Source: Psoroptes ovis (Eukaryota; Arthropoda; Arachnida; Sarcoptiformes; Psoroptidae). Taken from it: a DNA stretch of 64,000 nt. The stretch lies in contig PQWQ01000001.1 in the NCBI GenBank assembly GCA_002943765.1, positions 992,001 to 1,056,000 on the forward strand, in the 5' to 3' direction. Shown piece after piece: positions 1-12,531 of the stretch (the stretch's first letter is position 1; each line of letters starts with the position of its first letter). Under the pieces are notes generated by a model. It was not told the origin of the DNA and searched no databases. It saw nothing but the letters and a program-made list of their open reading frames with translations. Made by a program: the position numbers and the translations under genes.

Positions 1-2232
1 ACTAAGCAAGCTGTTTCCAATCGTATCGTTTATCCTCCGATTCTAAACGAATCCAGTCATAATCAAGATATGATTGCTGATCTCTCTGTAAACAAGTCCA
101 AAGAAGAATCAAAATATAATCGAAATCGAGACTCTCGAATGCCTCCAGCAAGCTCTAGCAGTGGTATGTCTCATGCTGAAAATCTTGATTTAATGGCAAA
201 AGTAGCTGCTGGAAGCCGAGGATTTCCTCCTGGACCTGGTATGCCTCCATACGGTTTACTGCCAAATGCCAGCTTGTCTGAACATGAGAGGCTATTATTA
301 GCCGAACATCAAAAGAAAAAACCTAATTTTTTCCAGCCTGATTTTCATTCAGCTCTTGAACATCATCAAAGATCAAACTCAGCTGCTTTTAGGCCTGAAT
401 CGTTTGGTTATCCTCCTATAATGAATGTTAATCCTCCAAATAACAATCCTGGACTTAAATTCAATCCATTTAGCCCTGAACATTTTGAACGTGGGCTCAA
501 GCAACAAGTTGAAAACGCTACATCTTCTTTATCTCTGTCCAAAAATGATGAGACGAAATCCTCAAGAAACGTCATGAATAAATCGTCATCAAGTCATGCA
601 AGTCACAATAGTACAGAATCAACAATGGACGAAGCATCGAAGCTATTCTCACAATCATTTCAAAAAGATTGCGATTCTAACTCTTCATCGGGAAAAATAA
701 CAGCAGCAAATTTGATCGATGCTATTATCACTAAACAAATAAATACTGATTCATCAAAAAACAGTAATATAAGCACTTATCCAACATCAATAAATCGTTT
801 GAAATCATCGATTAGTAATAATCCATCACCATCAAATACACCAGCGCCTAATAATAGCAATCCTGTTTTAAGCATGAAGCACATCCCAGTCGATGAGCCG
901 CGTGTTTCAGACTTGAGTGGTCTATTTACTCAGCACAAAGTTCCGCCCCCAACTGCTCCAAGTGGATTAGATTTGTCTAGTTTTCCTGGCAGTAAACCAT
1001 CGTTAAGAGATACAATATTTAACATGATCACTGATAATATTCAAGATAATGGATCATCAAGAACATCGCCAGGAATGCCAATTGCAGTTACATCTTCTTC
1101 ACGTTCTTCAAAAAATGCTCGTGATGAGCCAAGTATTGTTGCTGTTGCCGGAACATCTGGTGGTTCAACAGCTACAACAGCATCTAATCCATTAGTCTCC
1201 GATAATTTCAAACTTCGACGTGCTTTGCAACCGATGGATTCTATTGATGCATCTATCCATCGACAACAAGTGATACATATGGCTGGAAATGCATCGACAC
1301 CACCTCCTGGAGCTCTACCGTTGCCATCTAATTTGAAACATATGTCTCATTACATCGAACCAATATCGCCGCCGCAAGGAGCATCTTCTGGTCAACAACC
1401 TACTGGCCCTCCAGCCAATTGGACAAATCTATTAAATTATCTGCCATTGACGCCTCACCAATTTCTCGCCCCATCTAAAATTCCAAACAATTCTACAGAT
1501 GCGTCCATACATCATTTGCCGGGTGGACATGAATTTTTCATGGCAAACAGATTTGCTGAAGCATTGAATCGCGCACCATTCGCTGCTGCATCGAACAATG
1601 TTACCAACAGTAATAGTCATCCCGATGAAAAATCCTCCAATGAAATGAAAGTAGATCGTGTTGCAACATCATCATTACCACCTCCACTGCCAGCTAATTC
1701 CGCCGTCGGTGCATCATCACGCTCATCAACACCTTCGATGAAAAAATTGGCCAATGAAGAAAATAAAGAGTCATTTCAGCCATCAGTTACAGCATCTAAT
1801 ACTGAGACTAATGTCGCACCAACATCTTCGGCTGCAGATAATTCAAAGACATCAGTTTCATTTCCAGATTCTCCTAGTTCCCCAGGTGAAATGGTGATTG
1901 ATGAAAACCCTCGTCCATCTTCAACCGCGTCATCATCTATGGATGCTCAAAATAATTTTTCTTCAGCCAATAATGATGCGGCATCTGTGAATGACAAAAA
2001 TTTAAAAACTGGTGTAATAAAGCAACTGAACAATAATTCTTATGGTAATCCATTTTTTTATAAATTTTAAAATTTGACATTTGATTAATTTGCTATATTT
2101 TTTTCAATCTTAAATTCAGATAATACTTCAAGCGAATCGTCTAAAGTGAATGCCAATGCGGCAACATCAGTCACAATCAATTCTAATTTGAATAATTTAT
2201 CATATGAACCATTATCAGATGATGAATCATGA
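1..2232 (+). CDS. Smr: Nuclear receptor co-repressor (NCoR/SMRTER family), C-terminal part, 5' partial
   Basis: The frame is open from base 1, so the gene begins upstream of the window. Two exons are visible, 1-2044 and 2120-2232, joined by a 75-bp GT-AG intron in phase 1. They encode the last 718 residues. NCoR/SMRT/SMRTER proteins are nuclear scaffolds that bind unliganded nuclear receptors through CoRNR boxes and recruit HDAC3 complexes. Two CoRNR-like helices are visible: IDAIITKQI (715-741), a clean I-x-x-I-I-x-x-x-I, and IFNMITDNI (1015-1041). The motif HYIEPISPP and the terminal YEPLSDDES match the conserved C-terminus of the family, which usually ends in a similar acidic ETLSDS/EPLSDS motif. 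The rest is Ser/Pro/Asn-rich and probably disordered. The SANT and deacetylase-activating domains would lie upstream. A candidate AATAAA lies at 2255-2260. The family call is strong; exact orthology is inferred. Confidence 0.85.
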
Positions 2233-2666
2233 AAAATTCTTCATTACTGTGATAAATAAATTAATCAATGGACATTTAGGCATATGTAACAATGTAATGT
2301 AACAATGAAATTGCAAAAAATTTGGTCACATTCGAATTGAAAAAAATATACTTATGATATAAATGATCATCGCATACATCTTACCTGCTCTCAATCTTTT
2401 GTTAAAACACATTAATCATTTTTATTATTCATTCTTTGAAAAAAAAATTTCTCATTAAAAAAAATGTAAAGCAAATTATACTATCGATTGTAATATTTTC
2501 TTTTTTTAAATATATTTTTATTAATTTGATTTGGAATTATTATAAATTGAAATTTTCAAATTTTACTTTTAAAATGTAATAAATTAAAATATTAAAATCC
2601 TATTATTTGAACGATAAAATTTCAATAGCGAAAAAAAAACCTAAAATTGAACAACAAAAAAAGATA
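2233..2666. other. Intergenic/3'UTR, no gene seen
   Basis: AT-rich spacer between the co-repressor stop and the first ATG of the RING gene. It holds candidate AATAAA signals at 2255-2260 and near 2579. No conserved ORF is visible on either strand. Confidence 0.6.
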
Positions 2667-2969
2667 ATGGTTTCAATGACAATCAAAACAAATTCAGGTC
2701 CAATGATTGTAACAAAAATGTGTAAAAATAATGATATCATTGAACAACATCATCAATCACGACAAGAAATTCATGATGAATTATCAATCATAAATAAATT
2801 ACCAGATTGTTGGCTTTGTTGTGAACGTACAATCGATTGTATATTGTTAGATTGTGGACATTTAATCTGTTGTTTTTCATGTGCTGAAGAAAGAATTGGA
2901 AGATTCGGTAAATGTCCATTTTGTCGTGATGTTGTATGGAAAATATTGCGCATTTATTTGACTGTCTAA
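2667..2969 (+). CDS. Small RING-finger (C3HC4) protein, Neuralized-like RING, probable E3 ubiquitin ligase
   Basis: An intronless ORF of 100 residues, taking the ATG at 2667. The frame is open upstream to about 2607 but has no earlier ATG. The C-terminal half is a RING: CWLC, then LDCGHLICC, FSC and CPFC, ending in VVWKILRIYLTV right at the C-terminus. RINGs that sit at the very end of the protein with a similar basic/aromatic tail are typical of Neuralized, MEX3 and RNF34-like E3 ligases, which transfer ubiquitin from E2 enzymes. The N-terminal 40 residues are low-complexity and match nothing I recognise. An AATAAA at 3102-3107 could end the mRNA, inside the convergent SMYD gene. It could also be the last exon of a longer gene or a retrocopy. 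The RING is clear; the gene limits are less certain. Confidence 0.65.
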   Translation: MVSMTIKTNSGPMIVTKMCKNNDIIEQHHQSRQEIHDELSIINKLPDCWLCCERTIDCILLDCGHLICCFSCAEERIGRFGKCPFCRDVVWKILRIYLTV

Positions 2970-4634
2970 CATTTTAGACGCAAAAATGATTGAATTGATT
3001 TTATACGTCGATATAATAATGTTGATGTTTTTGAATCCGTTATTCGAAATGATTGATCGCCATTATTTTTCAATAATTTTCTAAACATTAATTTTTTCAA
3101 CAATAAAATTCCTAACCAAAACCATGCACGTTGTAATATTTTTGGATGATTATAATTGTCATAATATTTTGTATATTTCAATAATAGATTATTAAATTCA
3201 TTGCTTAATTGATTATAATCGCTATCATTTTCAATATTGAAATCATTACATAATATAAAATCATTGATGCGTAAAAAATATTCTTCATCATCATAATTCA
3301 TTGATGATAATTGTTGACGTGATTCTTGTAGATTTTGTTGATATTGTTTCATTAATCGTTCAATTTGTTGCTGAATTTCAAATAAATTTTTATCCTTAAT
3401 ATATTTTCTTTGTAAAATATCCATAGGAATATTGTTATTATCATTGATTGATTGTACAATGAAATCAATCAATTCATATGCAAAATATGAATGAAAATAA
3501 TCATCAATCATTTCTGAATATTTTGACATTCGCATAGCAAATTTATCATCATTATTGATCATTAATGTTATCTTACAGTTTTGCTCATTTTGACAACGAA
3601 TACAATTACAATCAAAATAATATGATGATTTCAATAATTTTTTTCGCTCCCAAACCGGTAATATTTCATCCAAATAACAAATAGATAATTGATTGATATT
3701 CTTAACATTTAGATTTGTATCATCATATGAGATAGCATTTGCTGTGACATTTAAATCTAAATCTTTCAATGTAATAAAATAAATATTGAGACCATCGAAT
3801 TGAAAATAAAGATCAGGCTGGCAAGAATGATCAAAAATGGATGCACTAAATAAAATAGAAAAATAGTAATTTTTGAATTTTTAGCCAAACATCAAATTTT
3901 GAATGAAAACATTTTTACCCTAAATACAAAACTCTGCCGATTGTGCGACCAGAATTTGGATCAGTCAATGCAAATGAATTAATCAATATTTTTCCATAAA
4001 TACTAATCAATTGTTCAATCGTAACTTGTTCGATAAATTGATCATTGAAAGATCGTAATAATTCCAATTCATTGTAAATTTCATTAAATGAATACATAAT
4101 GTCTGAATCATGAATGATATCATCATAATGATCCATCAAACAATCCCATGTACGGTCAAAACCATAGATAAAATCATTTCGATTATCATAATTCATTAGT
4201 TTAATTAATACACGAATAATCATTCGTGTCAATAAACGTAATGGTCTTTGACCGATTATATTACATTCAACATGATGAATTTGAAACGATTCAATCTAAA
4301 TGGCAACAAAATGACACGAATGATTAAATCAATCATAAATTATAAATATCTTTTACCTGACATTCTTGGCAACAATACTGAACATAATGACATTGGTCGC
4401 AGGTAATAAATTGTCCATCTCTAAGCTTATTGCTATTCAAGCAAGGGAAAAAATTGAAAGATCAAATCGTGTGAAAATCAACGAAAAATTCTCATCACGA
4501 TCAACAACAAAAAAAACTTACAAACAATTATCACATCTTGATAAACGTTGATCATTTAACAATACAAAAACGAATGGTTTACCATAGTAAATAATATCAC
4601 CTTGATTAAAATGTTTAATGTTTAAATTTTTCAT
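2966..4634 (-). CDS. SMYD-type MYND/SET-domain protein (SMYD3-like), possibly catalytically degenerate
   Basis: Four exons on the minus strand: 4522-4634, 4357-4432, 3919-4295 and 2966-3845. Phases are 2, 0 and 2, giving 481 residues. SMYD proteins are lysine methyltransferases with a MYND zinc finger inserted in the SET domain. Seen here: the MYND cysteines (RCDNCF, then CDQCHYVQYCCQEC, then HHVEC), SET-C (IFDHSCQPD, ICYLDE) and the post-SET cysteine cluster (FDCNCIRCQNE), followed by a helical C-terminal lobe. In active SMYDs the cofactor motif is NHSC; here it is DHSC. The usual N-terminal GxG segment is also absent. The protein starts at the strand matching the family's post-GxG region, and no upstream in-frame ATG is visible before a stop. 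A minus-strand AATAAA (2953-2958) lies 8 nt past the stop codon, inside the RING ORF. Methyltransferase activity is therefore doubtful. Confidence 0.82.
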
Positions 4635-5514
4635 TTTTTGACCGAAATAAAGCGAACGACACCAATAACAATTTAATAATGATGATAATCACATAATATC
4701 AAAAATTCAAAGTCAAGAACAAATGAAAATTTATTCGAAATTTTTAAAGTTCAATGTCGAGAAAGCGCCAAAAAATTTTTTGATTTTTTTTTCTCATTTC
4801 TTCATTTGACATTGAATTTTTTATCATTTTTTCTATTTTAAATATGATCATAACTCTTAGTCGATTGAATTTTTTACCGCGAGTTTCTAAATTTATAATC
4901 ATTCACAGTTATTTAAGTTTTTTCTTTGTCAAATCAAATATTCTTCCAATTAAAACACATGTTTTAATTATAAACGAAAATAAAAGAACGATTGTTCATT
5001 TTGTTTTCTGAATTAATCAAGATTATTTAAGTGGAAATTATTGATGATATAAGAGACAGAACAAAGTATGAATGAATGACATACACATAAAACACAAATA
5101 AAAATTTTATTCATTTTTAAAAATGATTTTCTAATTTTTTTTCTCTCTCTCTCAAATTAAACAATGAACAATTTAACATAAATTCAAATATATAATAATA
5201 ATATTAATAATAATTAAAAACATAAGAAAAAAATCATTTCGCAGATAATAATTGATAAGAATTGAAGAAGAAGAAGAAGAAGATTGCTGAAGAATTTTTG
5301 TAAAATTATTGAATAAAATTTTGTAAAATAATTGAGAATTTTTGTGATTTTGAACGCAGAATTTGGATTTTTATCCATCATAATTATTGCCATAAATTAT
5401 TACTATTAATCTAAATATTATTATTGAATCTAATTTGATTATTATTATTATTATCATTTGCTAAAACAGTCGTAAATTTTCATCTTTTAATTTAGTCACT
5501 GTCACTATTATATA
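4635..5514. other. Intergenic between SMYD 5' end and Gdh 3' end
   Basis: AT-rich, with an (AAG)n tract near 5263-5283 and many A/T runs. It should hold the SMYD promoter (near 4640-4900) and the Gdh 3'UTR. No ORF or RNA gene is recognised. Confidence 0.55.
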
Positions 5515-7573
5515 TTATGTAAACGTTAATCCAGCTTCTTTGTAGGTGAGGAAAATTTTTTCAATTGCATTCACATATGCAGCTGTACGCAGATCTAAAC
5601 CAAGATTATATTTTTGTATTGTACGCATTATTTGCTATAAAATAATTTGAAGAAAAAACAATTTTTTTTTTAAATTTGATATTTAAGCAGTTGGTAATTG
5701 AATAAAATCCTAATACATACTCTTGCTGAACGTTCCATAGTGTAATCTAAACCTGATAATACAATATCTTTTTCAGAAGCACCGGATATTCTTTTTTGAA
5801 AAGCTTCACTTGGCACTATCGGTATACGGCCACCTGATTTACCGAAACGTCTTTCTAATGATTCTTGAACACTATCTATAGTTTGTGAATGTGAAAAAAT
5901 AGAGTTCTTTTCATTCAGAAAATAAATAAATAAACAAATTTACCAAGAAGATGATAATTTGATTCACGTTCATATTTGAATAATAAACGACCATAACTGA
6001 CATGATTTAAATTTTTCAACCATTCAAAATATGAAACTGTCACACCACCGGCATTAATGTACAGATCTGGTATGATTAATATTTTTCTATCAATTAATAT
6101 TTTATCAGCTGCAGGTGTTGTTGGTCCATTTGCAGCCTCGGCAATGATCTAATCAAAGCAACATGAGAATTTAATAATATATCAAAAATATTTTGAGCAT
6201 ACTTTGCAATTAATTTTGTGTGCATTTTCTTTGGTGATAACTTTTTCTGTTGCGGCTGGCACTAATATATCGCATTGTTCATACAGCAATGATTCACCTT
6301 CGTATGGTCTTGCTTTCGGATATCCGACAATTGTACCATTGGCCAATTTATATTCTTCAAGATCTTTTGGATCAATACCATCAGGATTAAATATTGAACC
6401 ATCCCATTCTAATACACCGATACATTTTGCACCAGCTCTATGTAAATATCGCATTGCATGCAGACCAACATTACCAAAACCTTGTATGATACAAGTTTTG
6501 CCTGCCCAACCAGGTGTTGATTCAATCATTGACATGAAGGATGCTTCGTTTATAAAATTATCGATTCCATGGAATAGACCCTGAATGAAGAAATCAGATT
6601 TTAAAATTGGAAAAGAAAAATTTGAAACGAAAAAACTCACACGACCAGTAGCAGAAATACGACCATGAATACCACCTTGATTGATCGGTTTACCGGTAAC
6701 ACATGCATGAGAATTCAAATCAGTATGACCAATAGTTTGAGCATAAGTATCGGAAATCCAGCTCATTTCTCTTTCACCTGTTCCCATATCTGGTGCTGGA
6801 ACATCGATACCAGGTCCTAAGAATCCTTTTTTTGCCAAATTTAATGCAAAATTTCTAGTCATTTTTTCCAATTCATTTTCACTGAATTCTTTAGGATTAA
6901 TTTTCAAACCAGCTTTCGCACCACCAAACGGTACATCGACTACAGCACATTTGAACGTCATCAAAGCTGATAAAGCTTTGACTTCATCCAACGATACATC
7001 AGTACTATAACGAATTCCACCTTTAGTCGGCAAGCGATGATGACTATGTTGTGCACGCCAACCTTTAATCATTACATATTCACCATTATCTCTTCTTAAA
7101 GGAAATGAAACTTCAAGAACTGAATGACATGGACCAATTATACTCAAATAACCACGAATTTTTTTTCTTTTCTCTTCAATACTCATACGTCCTTTTAGTT
7201 CATCAATTAATTTATCTTCAACAATTTGCCAACCACGATGATAAAAATATTCGACCATATGAAAAAATGATGGATTTTCACTATCGACTACATATTTTAC
7301 ATGTTCAGGTATTTGATGTGGTTGATGTATATCTTCAGGTTTTGATGGTCCATCAGATTTTTGTGAACAATATAATATATTTTGTGTTGAATTTGTTTGA
7401 ATAGAATGCACACATGTCAATGATGGTGTTGATAATTTTAAAAATTGATCTTTTAAATTATTATTAATATTATTGTTGGAAATGAATTTCGTTTTTGCAG
7501 AAATAATACCGGAACGATTCAATATATTTCTTAACATTTTTTTAAATAAATATTTATAATAATAACAATTCAA
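5515..7573 (-). CDS. Gdh: Glutamate dehydrogenase, mitochondrial
   Basis: Five exons on the minus strand: 6641-7573, 6203-6580, 5944-6148, 5721-5875 and 5515-5634, about 596 residues. The enzyme catalyses reversible oxidative deamination of glutamate to 2-oxoglutarate with NAD(P) in the mitochondrial matrix. Signature pieces: KGGIRYS, the catalytic-lysine motif VPFGGAKAG, GPGIDVPAPDMGTGE, the Rossmann loop QGFGNVG and IIAEAANGPTTPAAD. The C-terminal antenna and regulatory region typical of animal GDH is present, as is SVQESLERRFG. The N-terminus is rich in Lys/Arg/Asn and lacks acids, as expected for a presequence. The start could be the first ATG (7573) or the ATG at 7537 (MLRNILNRSG), which looks more like a targeting peptide. 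The first intron (6581-6640) is 60 bp and stop-free. Very secure assignment. Confidence 0.95.
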
Positions 7574-9179
7574 CGATATGAATTCTATTTGATATTAAAA
7601 AGAAGAAAAGTAATTGAGGGTAAAATTATGACATATAACACATTTTTTCCTCTTTTTCATTTGTTCAAAGGCATCACACAATTTCATTGATAACAGAAAT
7701 GAAAAATTATAAATATGAAGCAAAATAAATCACTAATTATTATCAAATCTTGATTTGATATGCAAACTTACCAAGTCAAAATAATTAATTGATCAACTAT
7801 TGGAAGTGATTCAAATATTGAATGTCAAATGATAAATAGACGATTGTTTATCTATTTTTTTTATTGAATCAAATTAACAAACGATTTATGGATAAAAGGC
7901 ATGAATAAATAGCTAAATATTTGAAAAAAATCATTGATTATCATTGATGAATTGATAAATTGATTGATTGATTTTTTTTAGAAAATAAATTATATTAAAT
8001 AAAAAACATTTTCATTGAATAAATAAATGAATATATGTAAAACTTTTCAACTCAAAACTTAGAACTGATTGTTCTCCTGGAATTGTTTCAAATTGATTAT
8101 TAATTAATGATTATGTATAAGGTTAAATCATTATCATTACTTTTGTGCTATAATATTGATGATGTTCCATCAATAACAACAACACATTGCATATATTATT
8201 TGTATTGTAACAAAATTATAAAACAACAAAAATAAAAATATGAATGAAAGGAATTTCTCCAAGATATTTCATATATATGAAATATATAATTATTATTTAA
8301 ATAATGAAAATTGATGTTGCACTTATTGCTGTTTACTGCTGCAGCCGATGATGATCGTGGTGGTGTGGTATTGATTGAAAATATTCAATGAAAAATTTGA
8401 ATTTGGAAGAAGCATGAATTCAAATGATTTAATGTTGTTTTATTTTTCACAAAAATTGAAAAAACTATATATACAACATCGCGATATAATGAATGAATAT
8501 ATGTTAAAAAGATGAAAACACAAACAAAAACAACAACGACAAAATTAACCATAATTATTTCAATATACAAACATAAACATAAACAAGCAAACAAGTAAAT
8601 AAACAAATAAAAATCATTGGCAGGCGTACAAAATATTTGAATTTAAAATTAATCAATAATAATGATGACAATTTTAGTTTTACTTACCACATTAGATTTA
8701 GATTCTTGATTTTTGAGAATCAACAATTTAAATGATATTAAGAAGTGCAATCTTCTTCTCTCATTGAACACGTAAATTGAAACACATGATCATGAGGTTG
8801 TTTCATTTAAATATAATGTGATGATGTTTTTAATGATATTCGTGAGGATTTTCCGAACTTATCATTTGATCTTTGAAAAAGATCTTTGGATAAAGAATCA
8901 ATTGACAAACAATATGGACAATAATAGAGCGAGATGAATAATATTCAATGAATAATTTTCAGGTTAAATTCGAGAAAATGCATTTTTCATGTTGAATTTG
9001 TATGTGTTGCTGTTGGTTATTTGAAGGCCAACCAATTTAAATGGATAGAATTGAATGAATCAAACAATCGATGCCATCTATTGTTGAATTTGATGACGCT
9101 CATCCAGAAGTACATGTGATCTGATGTAATTTAAAAAAAATAAAAATAAAATTTCAATTTTGATTGAATTTTTTAAATC
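7574..9179. other. Divergent promoter interval between Gdh and PITRM1
   Basis: 1.6 kb between two divergently transcribed nuclear genes for mitochondrial enzymes. It presumably carries both 5'UTRs and promoters. A 22-nt perfect palindrome is at 8264-8285. No ORF with coding character is seen. Confidence 0.5.
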
Positions 9180-12100
9180 ATGTATCGTTTACGAGGCTAT
9201 CATCGTTCAATATTGAAGAATAATATTGCTTCATTACGAAAATTGCAAACATGTCAAAAATCAACAAACAGATCACTGATAATAGACAGGATTCGTCCAA
9301 CATCATCATTAAAGTTGATTAAAATAGCTAATAATCAGAATTGTAAACATTTTTCATCATTAAATACGAATCCAATCATATCATCATATGATATAAATGA
9401 TATTAAATATAAAGTTAACCAAAAAATCAATGGTTATCGTATTGTTTCGATTGAACCGGTACCAGAATTGTGTTTAACTGCATATCGTTTAATTTACGAA
9501 AAAAATGGTGCTGAACATTTACATATTGCACGTGATGATTCCAACAATGTTTTCGGTGTTTCATTTCGCACCACACCAAACGATTCTACTGGCGTTGCAC
9601 ACATATTAGAGCATTTATCATTATGCGGTTCAGAATTATATCCAGTACGTGATCCATTTATGAAAATGTTGACACGATCATTATCAACATTTATGAATGC
9701 ATTTACCGGTTGTGATTATACTATGTATCCATTTTCGACTCAAAATTTGAAAGATTATTATAATTTGATGTCAATTTATTTGGATGCAGTGTTTCATCCA
9801 CGTTTACGTTATTTAGATTTTTTACAAGAAGGTTGGCGTATTGAGCATTTAGACATTAATGATAAACAGTCACCATTAACATTCAAAGGTGTTGTATTCA
9901 ATGAGATGAAAGGAGTTTTTGTAAGTTTATTTCAATATATTGGAAATCGATATTTGACTAAAATTCTTTTCTCATGTTTTATTCATACAGTCAAGTCCAT
10001 CATCAATATATACACGACAATTGATAAATAAGTTATTTCCCGATAATACATATCGTAATGAATCTGGTGGCGATCCACTTTCGATACCGAATTTAACATA
10101 TGAACAACTTAAACAATTTCACAGTCGCCATTATCATCCATCTAATGCGAAATTTTTCACATATGGAAATTTCCCATTAGAAAAACATCTAGAAGTGATT
10201 GGTAATGTGATTGGAAAATTTGATCACGATGAATCTTTGAGTAAATTATCAAAAATACCAGATCAGCCAACATGGAATGAATATAAACATGTAAAACTTA
10301 CTTGTCAAAATGATCCATTAGCACCTTTTCCTGATCGTCAAACAACAGCAAGTATTGCATGGATGTTAAAATCTGTTGAAGATGTGCAAGAAAATTTCAC
10401 ACTATCAATATTATGCACACTTCTAATGGATGGTCCTAATTCACCTTTTTATCAAGCATTGATTGATACTGGTCTTGGTTCGGATTACTCACCATATTCT
10501 GGTTATAATAATTTTACAAAACAATCATTATTTTCAATCGGTTTGCAAGGTATATCGAAAGATCAATTCGGTTCAGTGATGAAAGCCATTGATATGGCAT
10601 TGATGGATTCATATACTGAAGGGTTCCCTCAAGAACGTATAGATGCTATATTACATCGTATCGAATTGAATACTAAACATCAAGGCTCAAATTTTGGTCT
10701 TAATTTATTAATGTACATTAATAATACATGGAATCATGATGTTGATCCACTTAAATGTCTCAACATCAATAAACAAGTTGAAATTTTTAGAGAAAATCTC
10801 CGAAAAGATCCAAAATATTTGCAGAAAAAAGTCAAAGAATATTTTATTGACAATAAACATCGTTTGATAATTGAAATGAATCCAGATTCGGAATATGAGA
10901 ATCGACTACAAAAACTAGAAGAAAATTTGTTAAATGAAAAGATTTCACGTTTATCAGAGAAAGATCGTGAAGAAATATACAAAAATGGTATTGAATTATT
11001 AAATGTTCAAAATAAACAAGAAGATGTTAGTATATTGCCAACACTAACGATTAATGATATAAATCGTACAATTTCGGAAACAAATATTGAAAAAATTCAA
11101 ATGGGTCCATCGAATGAAATTTCAGTACAATACAGTTCTCAACCGACTAATGGTATTGTCTATTTCAATGCAATCGTAAGATTGAAGCCGGAAATTTTTC
11201 CAAAAAAATTGGTGCCATATTTGCCGTTGTTCGTACAAATAATGAGTAAACTTGGCGCTGGGCACTTGGATCGAAAACAATTAGATCAAAAAATTCAAAT
11301 GCATACTGGCGGTTTATCTTCATTGGTACATGTTTGCGATCATCATGAATCATTTGATCAATTTGAAACGGGAATTTATTTAAATTCTCATTGTTTAGAG
11401 CGTAATCTTGAACAAATGTTTCAATTATGGACAGAAATATTCAATGGCATACGATTCAATGATGATCATGATCATTTAATGCAATTGATTCGAATATGTT
11501 CGGCTGAATTAGCGCAAGGTGTACCGCATTCAGGTCATCAATATGCAATGCGTAGAGCTGCTTCATTTTTAGGTGGTGCTTATGGATTTAGAGAATTAAC
11601 AAGCGGCATTACATCTTTAGCATATTTTCGTTTTTTGGCCGCTAGTCAAGATAAAGTCAAAGAAATCATCAAAAATTTAGAACAGATTGCTAAGATATGT
11701 TTTCAAACTAATTGTTTGCGTTGTGCAATCAATACTGAAGCCGTTACAATGCGTCATTCATTAAATGAATTGGAAAAATTCATTAATTCAATAAAATCAT
11801 CTTCAACGAATGTTGGACAATCAAATGAAGAACCAGTAGTTGCTGATATTGCTATGCCTAAATCGCCAAATCCAAGGAATGAACATTTTGTATTTCCTTT
11901 TTCTACAAATTATTTAGGACGTTCAATTTATTGTGTACCGCTTGCACATGTTGATCATGCTAAGCTTCGTATCGCAGCTAATTTAGTATCGATGAAATTC
12001 CTACATAAAGAAATACGAGAAAAAGGTGGTGCATATGGTGGCGGTTCACGTTTAGATTCTGGCGGTGTATTTCATTTATATTCATATCGTGATCCACATA

Positions 12101-12531
12101 TACGATCAACAATTAATGCATTCGATAAAATTGGTGAATGGTTGATTGAACCAAACAATTATCAAGACAGTGAAATTGATGAAGCGAAATTACAAGTTTT
12201 TCAATCAATCGATCAACCAATACCACCAGGTGAAAGAAGTCTTGAACACTTTTTAACAGGCGTCGATCATCAATTTCGTCAAGAATATCGTCATCGTTTA
12301 TTAGATGTTACACGAGAACAGATACAAGAAGTTGCTGAAAGGTAAATTTTAAATTTTCTCGTTTTGATTAATGAGAAATTTTTCAAAATTTTTTCATTTA
12401 TTATCATCAGATATTTGATAAATGATCCTAAATCTAAAGATGAAAGAAAAGTGGTCGTTTTGGGACCGAAATCAGATGAAACAGCATCAGATGAAAAGAA
12501 ATGGAAAATTCGAATAGCATCGGAACAATAA
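9180..12531 (+). CDS. PITRM1: Presequence protease, mitochondrial (PITRM1/Cym1/PreP, M16C metallopeptidase)
   Basis: Three exons, 9180-9920, 9991-12341 and 12411-12531, give 1070 residues (human about 1037). PITRM1 degrades cleaved presequences and other unstructured peptides in the mitochondrial matrix. The inverted zinc motif HILEH lies at residues 141-145, followed by the family blocks LSTFMNAFTGCDYT, YPFSTQN and VFNEMKG (region of the downstream zinc ligand). SGGDP, HPSNAKFFTYGNF and the C-terminal GGAYGGGSR complete the paired M16C halves. The N-terminal 60 residues are basic and Ser/Asn-rich, fitting a mitochondrial presequence. The start at 9180 is the first ATG of the frame. Intron 1 (70 bp) splits the protein just after the catalytic Glu region. 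The poly(A) signal is probably AATAAA at 12632-12637. Very secure assignment. Confidence 0.95.
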
